From an uncultured Marinobacter sp. (lineage in GTDB: Bacteria; Pseudomonadota; Gammaproteobacteria; Pseudomonadales; Oleiphilaceae): a DNA stretch of 64,000 bases. The translations under genes were made by a program, and so were the position numbers. The stretch's first letter is position 1, and the number at the start of each line of letters is the position of its first letter. Below, one piece after another: positions 57,364-64,000 of this stretch. Below the pieces are notes generated by a model. The model had not been told where the DNA came from and searched no databases. It was given only the letters and a program-made list of their open reading frames with translations. Where the stretch lies: assembly GCF_947259545.1 (NCBI RefSeq), contig NZ_CAMYMK010000007.1, positions 558,001 to 622,000 on the forward strand, written 5' to 3'.

Positions 57364-58158
57364 ATGATTAGCGCAACGGATCTCAGACTGACGTTTGGCA
57401 AGGGCACGCCCCTGGAAAACCCCGCGCTGCGGGGCATGAGCCTGACCGTCAACCAGGGTGAGTTTGTCACCGTGATCGGCAGTAACGGCGCCGGCAAATC
57501 CACCTTCCTGAACGCCCTCGCCGGCGAAGTGATGGTGGACAGCGGCAAGATCATTGTCGACAACCAGGACGTCACCAAGCTGCCAACACACAAGCGCGCG
57601 GGCCGTGTTGCCCGGGTGTTCCAGGACCCGTTGGCCGGCACCTGCGAAGGGCTGACCATTGAGGAAAACCTGGCCCTGGCCATCAAACGTGGCCAGCGCC
57701 GTGGGCTGACCGCCGCCGTAAAGAAGGAATACATGGAGCGATTCCGCAACAGCCTGTCCTCCCTCAAGCTGGGGCTGGAAAACCGCCTGGGTGACAAGAT
57801 GGGCCTGTTGTCTGGTGGTCAGCGCCAGGCCGTCAGCCTGCTGATGGCAAGCCTGACGCCTTCTGCCATCCTGCTGCTGGACGAGCACACCGCCGCGCTG
57901 GACCCGAAAACCGCCGCCTTCGTGCTGGAGCTCACCACCCAGATCATCGAGGAGCAGAAGCTAACCGCGCTGATGGTTACCCACAGCATGAAGCAGGCAC
58001 TGGAGGTCGGTGACCGCACCGTGATGCTGCACCAGGGTGAAGTGGTGTTTGATATCGAAGGTGAGAAACGCGAAGGGCTGGAGGTCAAAGACCTGCTGGG
58101 ACTGTTCGAGAAGCAACGGGGGCTGGAGATCGACGACGACAGCCTGCTGCTGGACTGA
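57364..58158 (+). CDS. ABC transporter ATP-binding protein of the same importer
   Basis: A 264-residue ATPase. Walker A VIGSNGAGKST near 38, signature LLSGGQRQA near 143, Walker B ILLLDEHTAALDP near 166 and the H-loop VTHSMKQA near 203 are complete. The DEHTAALDP form of Walker B/D-loop is usual in TrpZ-like ATPases. It ends the three-gene operon. Confidence 0.95.
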   Translation: MISATDLRLTFGKGTPLENPALRGMSLTVNQGEFVTVIGSNGAGKSTFLNALAGEVMVDSGKIIVDNQDVTKLPTHKRAGRVARVFQDPLAGTCEGLTIEENLALAIKRGQRRGLTAAVKKEYMERFRNSLSSLKLGLENRLGDKMGLLSGGQRQAVSLLMASLTPSAILLLDEHTAALDPKTAAFVLELTTQIIEEQKLTALMVTHSMKQALEVGDRTVMLHQGEVVFDIEGEKREGLEVKDLLGLFEKQRGLEIDDDSLLLD

Positions 58159-58181
58159 CCGACACCCTACCCCAGAACCAC

Positions 58182-58208
58182 AAAAGGCGGGACATGATCC
58201 CGCCTTTT
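58182..58208. terminator. Bidirectional terminator after the ABC importer operon
   Basis: AAAAGGCGGGA and TCCCGCCTTTT enclose CATGA: an 11-pair stem with A- and T-runs on both sides. It serves the importer operon and the convergent DUF6160 gene. Confidence 0.85.
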
Positions 58209-58226
58209 GCTTTTTCACACTACGGA

Positions 58227-59045
58227 TCAGTGACCGTACACCCTCATGGCGGTATCGGTGATTGCCAGGTCGTCCACGAACACCTGACCAATCGACTGCT
58301 GACCAATAATCACCTCTTCGATCCCCACATCCGCGCGGAACGATGGCATATCAATCGCCAGTGACGAGCCACCACCGGAGAGCCGTACCCCCTGGTAGAT
58401 GTACAGGTCCACTTCCGCGAACAGGTCCAGCGGGCTTGCGAACGTCGGGTCGTAGTCGGCCCCGGTGATCTGCAAACCACGCACGCCCATGGCCAGGAAC
58501 GGCACATCGAAATCCATGGTCTCAATGGCGAACGCGGTGCGTAAGCGCATCACATCGGTAGCGGTATCCACGTGGACCGATCCCCGAGCCATCAAGCCCT
58601 CGGCGTAGAAGTTGTCGACCAACCGTGTGTAGTCACCGCTGCCATCGGTGGCCAGCAATTCCCACGCGCCGGTGGTGATCCGAAAATCCACCGCTGCAAA
58701 GTTGATTGGCACGATGTTGATGGCGGCATCGCCATCGGCCAGCACATCCACATCAATACGGATGTTATCCAGGCGGTTAGTGGCGGTAGGCCCAGCAATC
58801 CCGGCAAAGCCGAAAAAGTCGGTCCGTTCCGCACCACCGATGCTGATGTCATTGACGGCAAACGCCCCCTCATCAACGTACAGGAAACGGTCGATATCAA
58901 CCCTGGTTTCCAGCTCAATGGAGACACCCGCCTGGCCGGTGATCTCCCCCATGGCGCTGTCATCCAGCAACTGGATATCAGCCAGCCCCATGGCGGGCAC
59001 CACTGCAATACCCAGCGCAAGCACTTTCGGTTTCAGGCCTTTCAT
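58227..59045 (-). CDS. DUF6160-type secreted beta-rich protein
   Basis: A 272-residue protein with a signal peptide ending near AMGLA-D (residue 22). The mature N-terminus IQLLDDSAMGEITGQAGVSIELET is a pattern (L.D..M..ITGQAGV.IE...) seen in many putative surface or pilus-linked proteins of Marinobacter-type bacteria (DUF6160 family). The rest is predicted beta-strand, without cysteines. The start at 59045 has AAAGGAAC 8 bases upstream; a longer frame from 59213 lacks a signal peptide. Function unknown. Confidence 0.78.
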   Translation of the reverse strand: MKGLKPKVLALGIAVVPAMGLADIQLLDDSAMGEITGQAGVSIELETRVDIDRFLYVDEGAFAVNDISIGGAERTDFFGFAGIAGPTATNRLDNIRIDVDVLADGDAAINIVPINFAAVDFRITTGAWELLATDGSGDYTRLVDNFYAEGLMARGSVHVDTATDVMRLRTAFAIETMDFDVPFLAMGVRGLQITGADYDPTFASPLDLFAEVDLYIYQGVRLSGGGSSLAIDMPSFRADVGIEEVIIGQQSIGQVFVDDLAITDTAMRVYGH

Positions 59046-59664
59046 TATTATGTTCCTTTTTATTCTGTTCCTTATTGAGTCGTCATCACTTCCTGTGGGC
59101 CACTGCTGTATTCGACGCCACCCCGCTACTTTAGCGACACGTCCATGACGGGTACGTGCACTGGTCACAATTGCTTGAGTTGGTGAACGGAACGCCCCAC
59201 TTTTTTCGGCCAATTTTTAACCACTACATCTTGTGCTTTGTAGGCCAAACGTCCAACTTGGCGATTTTACGGGCAATTCCCCGGATTCAAGCCCTTATCC
59301 ATTGATTTTCTTTGCCCCAGAGACACAAGCGATAGTTGTCTTCTTATTCACAGACCACTATATCCTGTTATACTCATTCGAAAGAGGCCCATATATAGGG
59401 TTAAGTGGGTATTTTCTGACCATCGCCCAAATAAGCCGTCCGGGGCGCCGCGGCTGCCGCCTGCAGCCACCGCCTTTCCCCGGAAAACGGCAAAACGTCT
59501 GGCGAAGTCAACACCACATGTAGTGGTTTTATCCAACAAGAGCGCAATCCGGCCAGGGCACGCAGCCTGGCCAGTAAAAATCAGCACGTTCCAACTGGGG
59601 TATGGTTGTATTCGGGGTCACCGGCAGCCATTTATTAAGACATACTGGAAGATTGAGGGTGGCA
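59046..59664. other. Long intergenic region and nrdJa leader
   Basis: This 619-base gap between divergent genes contains the NrdR-controlled promoter and then about 285 bases of untranslated leader for nrdJa. In the leader are a 7-pair hairpin GGCCAGG/CCTGGCC (about 59553-59574) and a small inverted repeat ACCACATGTAGTGGT (about 59513-59527). I looked for the conserved blocks of a cobalamin riboswitch, expected for a B12-dependent enzyme, and did not see them. The first 300 bases next to the DUF6160 gene show no open frame. Confidence 0.6.
59355..59401 (+). promoter_or_regulatory. NrdR box pair over the nrdJa promoter
   Basis: Two NrdR-like boxes, CCACTATATCCTGTTA (59355-59370) and GGCCCATATATAGGGT (59386-59401), each match the consensus acaCwAtATaTwGtgt in about 11-12 of 16 positions and are exactly 31 bases apart, the usual three-helix-turn spacing. 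An extended -10 (TGT then TATACT, 59369-59374) lies between them, so NrdR would cover the promoter and start site. Confidence 0.72.
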
Positions 59665-61803
59665 ATGAACGCTAAAGCACAGGCAGTGGTAACAACAATT
59701 CCAATGCAGGAAGCTTCGCTTGATATCTGGAGCAGCAAGTATCAGCTCAAGACCAAGACCGGCGAACCTGTCGATAAGGACATCAACGCTACCTACGAAC
59801 GCGTAGCGACTGCCCTTTCCCAGGTGGAAGCCAAGGCCAACCGCGCCAAGCACATGAAGGACTTCATCTGGGCCCTTAAGCACGGCGCGATCCCGGCGGG
59901 TCGTATTACCTCCAACGCCGGCGCCGAGGCCCACAAACCGGCTACCTCCACCATTAACTGCACCGTGTCCGGCTCTGTTCAGGATTCCATGAACGACATC
60001 CTGGAAAAGAACCACGAAGCCGGCCTGACCCTGAAAGCCGGCTGTGGCATCGGCTACGAATTCTCCACCCTGCGCCCCCGTGGCGCTTACGTCGCTGGCG
60101 CCGGTGCCACCACCTCCGGCCCGCTGTCCTTCATGGATATCTTCGACCGCATGTGCTTCACCGTGTCTTCCGCCGGTGGCCGCCGCGGTGCCCAGATGGC
60201 CACCTTCGACGTTCACCACCCGGACATCATCGACTTCATCCAGGCCAAGCGTGAAGACGGCCGCCTGCGCCAGTTCAACCTGTCGCTGCTGATCACCGAA
60301 GACTTCATCGAAGCCGTGCGCAACGGTGACGACTGGCACCTGTCCTTCCCGGTCACCGAGAAGGAAGTGGAAGAAGAAGGCCTGGACCTGAACGATCCGG
60401 CACAGTTCGTCTACCGTGACTTCCCGATCCTGGAAGGCTACGTGGTCAATGATGAAGGCAAGGTTGCGTGCCGCATCTACCGCACCCTGAAAGCCCAGTT
60501 CATCTGGGACACCATCATGACCAGCACCTACGACTACGCAGAGCCCGGCTTCATCCTGATCGACAAGGTCAACCAGATGAACAACAACTGGTTCTGCGAA
60601 GACATCCGCGCCACCAACCCCTGTGGCGAGCAGCCCCTGCCCCCGTACGGCAGCTGCCTGCTGGGCTCGGTGAACCTGACCAAGTTCGTGGACTACCCGT
60701 TCACCGACAAGGCCAGCTTCAACTATGAGAAGTACCGCAAGGTGGTGGGCATCTTCACCCGCATGCTGGACAACGTGGTAGAAATCAACGGCCTGCCGCT
60801 GGAAGAACAGCGCCACGAAATCACCTACAAGCGTCGCCACGGCATGGGCATCCTGGGCCTGGGTTCCACCCTCGCCATGCTGCGCATGCCTTACGGTTCT
60901 GACGAATCCGTACAGTTCACCGAAGAAGTGGTCCGCGAGATGGCCGTGGAAGGCTGGCGCCAGTCCCTGGCCCTGGCCGAAGAGAAAGGCCCGGCGCCGA
61001 TCATGGACGACGAGTTCGAGATTACCCCCAAGATGCTGTCCAAGTGCCCGCAGCTGAGCGAAGACGGCTACAAGCTGGGCGACAAGCTCAAAGGTAAAGT
61101 GCTGCACGCCAAGTACAGCCGCTACATGCAGCAGATTGCCGGCGTGGAACCCGAACTGGTCGAGCAACTGGCCGATAAAGGTGGCCGCTTCACGCACCAC
61201 ACTTCCATCGCGCCCACCGGCACCATCAGCCTGTCACTGGCCAACAACGCCAGTAACGGAATTGAGCCGAGCTTCTCGCACCACTACGCCCGGAACATCA
61301 TCCGCGAAGGCCGCAAGACCAAGGAAAAGGTAGACGTGTTCTCCTTCGAACTTCTGGCCTACCGCCACCTGGTGAACCAGGGCGCGATGCCGTTCTCTGA
61401 GGACGAAGACAAGAAGCTGCCAAGCTACTTCACCACCTCCGATGACGTTACGCCGACGCAGCACGTGGACATCCAGGCCGCAGCGCAGAAGTGGGTGGAT
61501 TCCTCCATCTCCAAGACCGCCAACGTGCCTACGGACTTCGCCTACCCGGACTTCAAGGGCATCTACATGTACGCCTACGACAAGGGCCTGAAGGGTTGCA
61601 CCACTTTCCGCTTCAACCCCGAGGCGTTCCAGGGCGTACTGGTGAAAGAGAAGGATCTGGAGAACACCCTCTACGAATTCACGCTGGACGACGGCAGCAA
61701 GGTAAGCCTGAAGGGCAACGAACAGGTCGAGTATGATGGCGAGATCCACAACGCCGCCAACCTGTTTGACGCGCTGAAAGAAGGCACCTACGGCAAATAC
61801 TGA
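59665..61803 (+). CDS. nrdJa: Adenosylcobalamin-dependent (class II) ribonucleotide reductase, subunit a
   Basis: A 712-residue catalytic subunit. Class II features: TINCTVSGSVQDSMN near 98 with a redox Cys, the finger-loop radical Cys in NPCGEQPLPPYGSC near 316, and PTGTISLSLANNASNGIEP near 520. No ATP cone is evident at the N-terminus. In P. aeruginosa the same enzyme is split into NrdJa and NrdJb, as here. It makes deoxynucleotides with B12, independent of oxygen. The ATG at 59665 has GAGGGTGG upstream. Confidence 0.95.
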   Translation: MNAKAQAVVTTIPMQEASLDIWSSKYQLKTKTGEPVDKDINATYERVATALSQVEAKANRAKHMKDFIWALKHGAIPAGRITSNAGAEAHKPATSTINCTVSGSVQDSMNDILEKNHEAGLTLKAGCGIGYEFSTLRPRGAYVAGAGATTSGPLSFMDIFDRMCFTVSSAGGRRGAQMATFDVHHPDIIDFIQAKREDGRLRQFNLSLLITEDFIEAVRNGDDWHLSFPVTEKEVEEEGLDLNDPAQFVYRDFPILEGYVVNDEGKVACRIYRTLKAQFIWDTIMTSTYDYAEPGFILIDKVNQMNNNWFCEDIRATNPCGEQPLPPYGSCLLGSVNLTKFVDYPFTDKASFNYEKYRKVVGIFTRMLDNVVEINGLPLEEQRHEITYKRRHGMGILGLGSTLAMLRMPYGSDESVQFTEEVVREMAVEGWRQSLALAEEKGPAPIMDDEFEITPKMLSKCPQLSEDGYKLGDKLKGKVLHAKYSRYMQQIAGVEPELVEQLADKGGRFTHHTSIAPTGTISLSLANNASNGIEPSFSHHYARNIIREGRKTKEKVDVFSFELLAYRHLVNQGAMPFSEDEDKKLPSYFTTSDDVTPTQHVDIQAAAQKWVDSSISKTANVPTDFAYPDFKGIYMYAYDKGLKGCTTFRFNPEAFQGVLVKEKDLENTLYEFTLDDGSKVSLKGNEQVEYDGEIHNAANLFDALKEGTYGKY

Positions 61804-61830
61804 TCCGGGAACCGACACAGGAAAACGAAC

Positions 61831-62526
61831 ATGACAGTTAAAATTACCAACAAAATCGTCGGCTACCGCGTAAAGAAAGCCGACCCCGAAGCCACCGAAC
61901 ACCAGGCACCGGTGCACGCAGAAACCAAGCCCGTTGAGATGAACGAATACATCGAACGGCCGGACTTCCTGCTGGGCACCACCTACAAGATCAAGCCGCC
62001 GGTGGCCGAGCACGCGATGTACATCACCATCAACGACATCCTGCTCAACGAAGGCACCGACCACGAAAGCCGGCAGCCGTACGAAGTGTTCATCAACTCC
62101 AAGTCGATGGAACACTTCCAGTGGGTAATCGCCCTCACCCGCGTTATCTCCGCGGTATTCCGCAAGGGTGGCGACGTGACCTTCCTGGTGGAAGAGCTGC
62201 GCAGCGTGTACGACCCCAACGGCGGCTACTTCAAGAAAGGCGGCGTATTCATGCCGTCCCTGGTGGCTGAAATCGGCGCCGTGATTGAGAAGCACCTGAA
62301 GGCCATCGGCCTGCTGGAAAACGAGGAAATGAGCGAAACCACCAAGCGCATCCTCGCCGAAAAGCGCGCCGAGTTCGAAGCCAGCCACACCACGGCCACG
62401 AACGACGAAAAGGCCAGCGACTACCCCGCCAACGCCACCATGTGCGGCAAGTGCAGCACCAAGGCGGTGATCGTGATGGACGGGTGTGCGACTTGCCTGT
62501 CTTGTGGCGATAGTAAGTGCGGTTGA
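61831..62526 (+). CDS. nrdJb: Class II ribonucleotide reductase, C-terminal subunit
   Basis: A 231-residue protein equal to the C-terminal part of class II reductases. It contains a TSCPD domain (about 45-150, EHAMYITINDILLNEGTDHESRQPYEVFIN) and a C-terminal cysteine-rich end MCGKCSTKAV...GCATCLSCGDSKCG that likely forms the zinc site and carries the redox cysteines for re-reduction of the active site. It starts 27 bases after nrdJa with AGGAAAA upstream. Confidence 0.94.
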   Translation: MTVKITNKIVGYRVKKADPEATEHQAPVHAETKPVEMNEYIERPDFLLGTTYKIKPPVAEHAMYITINDILLNEGTDHESRQPYEVFINSKSMEHFQWVIALTRVISAVFRKGGDVTFLVEELRSVYDPNGGYFKKGGVFMPSLVAEIGAVIEKHLKAIGLLENEEMSETTKRILAEKRAEFEASHTTATNDEKASDYPANATMCGKCSTKAVIVMDGCATCLSCGDSKCG

Positions 62527-62547
62527 GGTGATTGACCGGTGATTGAT

Positions 62548-62584
62548 GAGAAGGCCTGGAGTGAAAGCTTCGGGCCTTTTTTTG
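62548..62584 (+). terminator. Terminator of the nrdJab operon
   Basis: An imperfect inverted repeat, AAGGCCTGGAG and CTTCGGGCCTT, followed by seven T residues, about 25 bases after the nrdJb stop. Confidence 0.75.
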
Positions 62585-62736
62585 TTTGGGGCTCCTAATC
62601 ATTGGACCGCTTCGTTATTGCAGGAACGCGACAGCTTCGTTATTACGCCACATTGTGCAGAATTGATGGTCCCAGCTTTGCAAGGTTCTGTTTTTAGGTC
62701 TATTTTTAACAGGTATTGCGGCGGTTAATGGAACCA

Positions 62737-62756
62737 TGCAGCGTAATGACGCTGCA
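62737..62756 (+). repeat. Perfect 8-base inverted repeat
   Basis: TGCAGCGT, loop AATG, ACGCTGCA. It lies in the 290-base stretch between the nrdJab terminator and the next gene's likely start at 62821. The same stretch has an 11-base direct repeat GCTTCGTTATT at 62609 and 62634. Its role is unknown; no T-run follows. Confidence 0.7.
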
Positions 62757-62820
62757 GTCAAATTTATGGCGGGGATTTGGCTTCGGTCTAATCACTGCTA
62801 TGCAGAAGGGAGACATTGCG

Positions 62821-63198
62821 GTGCTAAGTAGCCGAGACAAGAAAACTGTTCGGTTCGCGGCGGAACACCCGTGGCTTGCACCGTGGAGTTTGTGGCTATT
62901 ATCTTCGATGTTCCTCGTTTTTTCTGTGGGTCAACTCTATATCGCAGATCAGCTTGCTGAATCAGCCGGTCTCTCCATAGCTGAACTGGTTCGTCTTTGG
63001 TTTGGTGGGCTTGATCCGAGCGGTAGTTACGCAGGTATAACAGCGTCTGCTGTTTTGCGCGTCGAGCGAGCCTTCGGAATGTTCTGCTTAGCTATCCTAT
63101 CGGTAGGGATAGCGTTCGCAGGAAGTGTCTGGATTGGTCGCATGCGGCGGTTTCGGGCAGAGATCGTAAAACGTGAGGAGGCCGTTACCAATGCATAA
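62821..63198 (+). CDS. Two-helix membrane protein, probable integron cassette gene
   Basis: A 125-residue protein with two hydrophobic segments (about 20-40, PWSLWLLSSMFLVFSVGQLYI, and 81-101, FGMFCLAILSVGIAFAGSVW) and a basic C-terminal tail. The GTG start at 62821 is chosen because AAGGGAGA lies 7 bases upstream; the frame is open back to a TTG at 62716 and has ATG codons at 62728 and 62746 with no ribosome site. I do not recognise the family. Its stop codon lies inside the 5' core of an attC-like site, as in integron cassettes. Confidence 0.6.
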   Translation: MLSSRDKKTVRFAAEHPWLAPWSLWLLSSMFLVFSVGQLYIADQLAESAGLSIAELVRLWFGGLDPSGSYAGITASAVLRVERAFGMFCLAILSVGIAFAGSVWIGRMRRFRAEIVKREEAVTNA

Positions 63199-63277
63199 CC
63201 ATGCCAGTCACGGCGACGGCTTTTACATTGCGGCTTCGCCTCCATTTCAAAGCCGCGCGTGCTGAGCGGCGTTAGCT
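63193..63277 (+). other. attC-like integron recombination site
   Basis: An 85-base imperfect palindrome. The R'' core is GCATAAC (63193-63199) and R' is GTTAGCT (63271-63277). Inside them L'' CAGTCACG (63205-63212) pairs with L' CGTGCTG (63258-63264), with one unpaired T in L''; a further stem GGCTTT/AAAGCC (63218-63223, 63249-63254) follows. The extra base in L'', the 5-6 base spacers and the overlap of the upstream stop codon are standard attC features. R' departs from GTTRRRY at one position. Confidence 0.68.
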
Positions 63278-63294
63278 GAACGAAGGAGGAAGCT

Positions 63295-63963
63295 TTGAGT
63301 TGCTATTTTCAAGGATGTAGAAAGGTTGGGACTACCAGAGAGCACATTCCGCCAAGGTCTTTTTTTCCTGATGGCGAAAAAGAGCAGCTAATGACTGTTA
63401 GATCATGCGAAGAGCACAACAACTCGAAATCTAAAGACGATATATATGTTCTAGCGCAAATATGCATGAATGCATCTCCCAGCAATCGGGCGAGGGAGGT
63501 GTTCCAAAATAAAGTCGCACCGCAATTGGAGTTCAACAATGGCGCGTTGCGAAAAAGATTGGCCAAGGGCGCTGTTAATCTCGGAAACGGTGCCGTTAGA
63601 TATCCAGTTGATGTACCAAGGCTAGATAGTTTTTTTACTGCTTTATCTTGCGGGGTTGTTTTTAAATCATGCGGCTCAGCTTTGCCTGAGAACTATAAAG
63701 TGAAAAACATTTACCATTGCCTGGAAGGGAATTCGAGTCCGTTCTTAACAGCCATTGAAAACGGAATTGATAGCTTCTATTCAGGTGAGCCAATGGCTCT
63801 CATGGAATTTGGTGATCCTGGCGCAAAGAATGAAAGAATATATACGGTTAAGGTGTTTGGCATCCCGGGCTTCGGGTCGAGCATAACCGTCGTCCATGAG
63901 TTCTTTGGCAAATTTAAAGTTACATCAATGCTCACCCATAAGCTGGTAATGAAATCCAGCTAA
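63295..63963 (+). CDS. HNH-like zinc-finger protein, probable integron cassette gene
   Basis: A 222-residue protein starting at TTG 63295, with a strong AAGGAGGAAGC ribosome site. The first 50 residues look like an HNH-type zinc fold: CYFQGC, then REHIPPRSFF near 16-25 and CEEHNNSKSKDD near 38-49. The remaining 170 residues have no domain I recognise. Base composition is clearly more AT-rich than the neighbouring core genes, which suggests recent transfer. The gene starts 17 bases after the attC-like site. A nuclease, defence or toxin role is possible but not shown. Confidence 0.7.
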   Translation: MSCYFQGCRKVGTTREHIPPRSFFPDGEKEQLMTVRSCEEHNNSKSKDDIYVLAQICMNASPSNRAREVFQNKVAPQLEFNNGALRKRLAKGAVNLGNGAVRYPVDVPRLDSFFTALSCGVVFKSCGSALPENYKVKNIYHCLEGNSSPFLTAIENGIDSFYSGEPMALMEFGDPGAKNERIYTVKVFGIPGFGSSITVVHEFFGKFKVTSMLTHKLVMKSS

Positions 63964-64000
63964 AAGGCGTTAAATTGCACCCACAGACCTTGAGCAAGGA

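Noticed and set aside
56469..57797. A 442-codon minus-strand frame opposite the ABC permease and ATPase genes.
   Set aside because: Shadow of two well-supported genes; no family motifs.
59402..59664. Possible cobalamin riboswitch in the nrdJa leader.
   Set aside because: The conserved B12-box and the other core blocks were not found; only unrelated hairpins are present.
59635..61200. A 521-codon open frame opposite nrdJa.
   Set aside because: Antisense shadow of a strongly conserved reductase gene; its translated sequence is low-complexity Val/His/Gly-rich with no ribosome site.
63966..63975. GGCGTTAAAT just after the last gene, matching the attC core GTTRRRY.
   Set aside because: It is only 5 bases after the stop codon and in the orientation of a 3' core, with no matching RYYYAAC core before it; the window ends too soon to judge whether another attC follows.

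Overview
The window looks like chromosome of a marine gammaproteobacterium close to Marinobacter (order Pseudomonadales/Alteromonadales). The gene order rlmN-pilF-rodZ-ispG-hisS-yfgM-bamB-der, the secDF-yajC-tgt-queA block, the flgBCDE/flgFGHIJKL arrangement with sigma-54 promoters and the split class II ribonucleotide reductase (nrdJa/nrdJb) are all known from Pseudomonas-like bacteria. The genus is inferred from general protein resemblance; no database search was run. Most of the window is core genome, with accessory DNA only at the right end.

Layout. 1-4.3 kb: partial tRNA-Gly, an L,D-transpeptidase-like protein, a TetR regulator, DUF924, a CbiX-like chelatase, an SDR epimerase, tRNA-Glu and an unlisted 51-residue membrane protein. 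4.5-10.4 kb: a PAS-GGDEF-EAL membrane protein, then ackA-pta. 10.4-23.1 kb (minus strand): housekeeping genes der, bamB, yfgM, hisS, ispG, rodZ, pilF, rlmN, ndk, iscS, iscR, cysE, trmJ; the iscU-iscA-hscBA-fdx genes normally found between iscS and ndk are absent. 23.3-29.8 kb: a SuhB-family protein that has lost its phosphatase residues, secF/secD/yajC, tgt, queA and tRNA-Leu. 29.9-41.3 kb: eleven flagellar rod/hook genes flgB to flgL in two sigma-54 units. 41.5-50 kb: an Mpo1-like protein with a MASE2 adenylate cyclase, queF, a YadGH-type ABC exporter, lipoproteins, a degenerate HD-GYP protein and a PilZ protein. 49.9-58.2 kb: iron(III) uptake genes under a Fur-like site, a thioesterase, an acyl-CoA synthetase and a three-gene ABC importer. 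58.2-62.5 kb: a DUF6160 secreted protein and nrdJa-nrdJb behind paired NrdR boxes. 62.6-64 kb: two unusual genes separated by a site with attC architecture, so probably the edge of an integron cassette array.

How the genes work together. Several entries concern second messengers: c-di-GMP (GGDEF-EAL protein, degenerate HD-GYP, PilZ) and cAMP (the cyclase next to the flagellar operons). The queuosine genes tgt, queA and queF all lie in the window. Iron-sulphur control remains (IscR and its own binding site, and a cysteine desulfurase), but the ISC scaffold and chaperone genes are missing from the locus and the desulfurase lacks the C-terminal tail that docks IscU. The strongest points for follow-up are this reduced isc locus, the SuhB pseudoenzyme, the attC-like site with its two cassette-type genes, and the degenerate HD-GYP protein.
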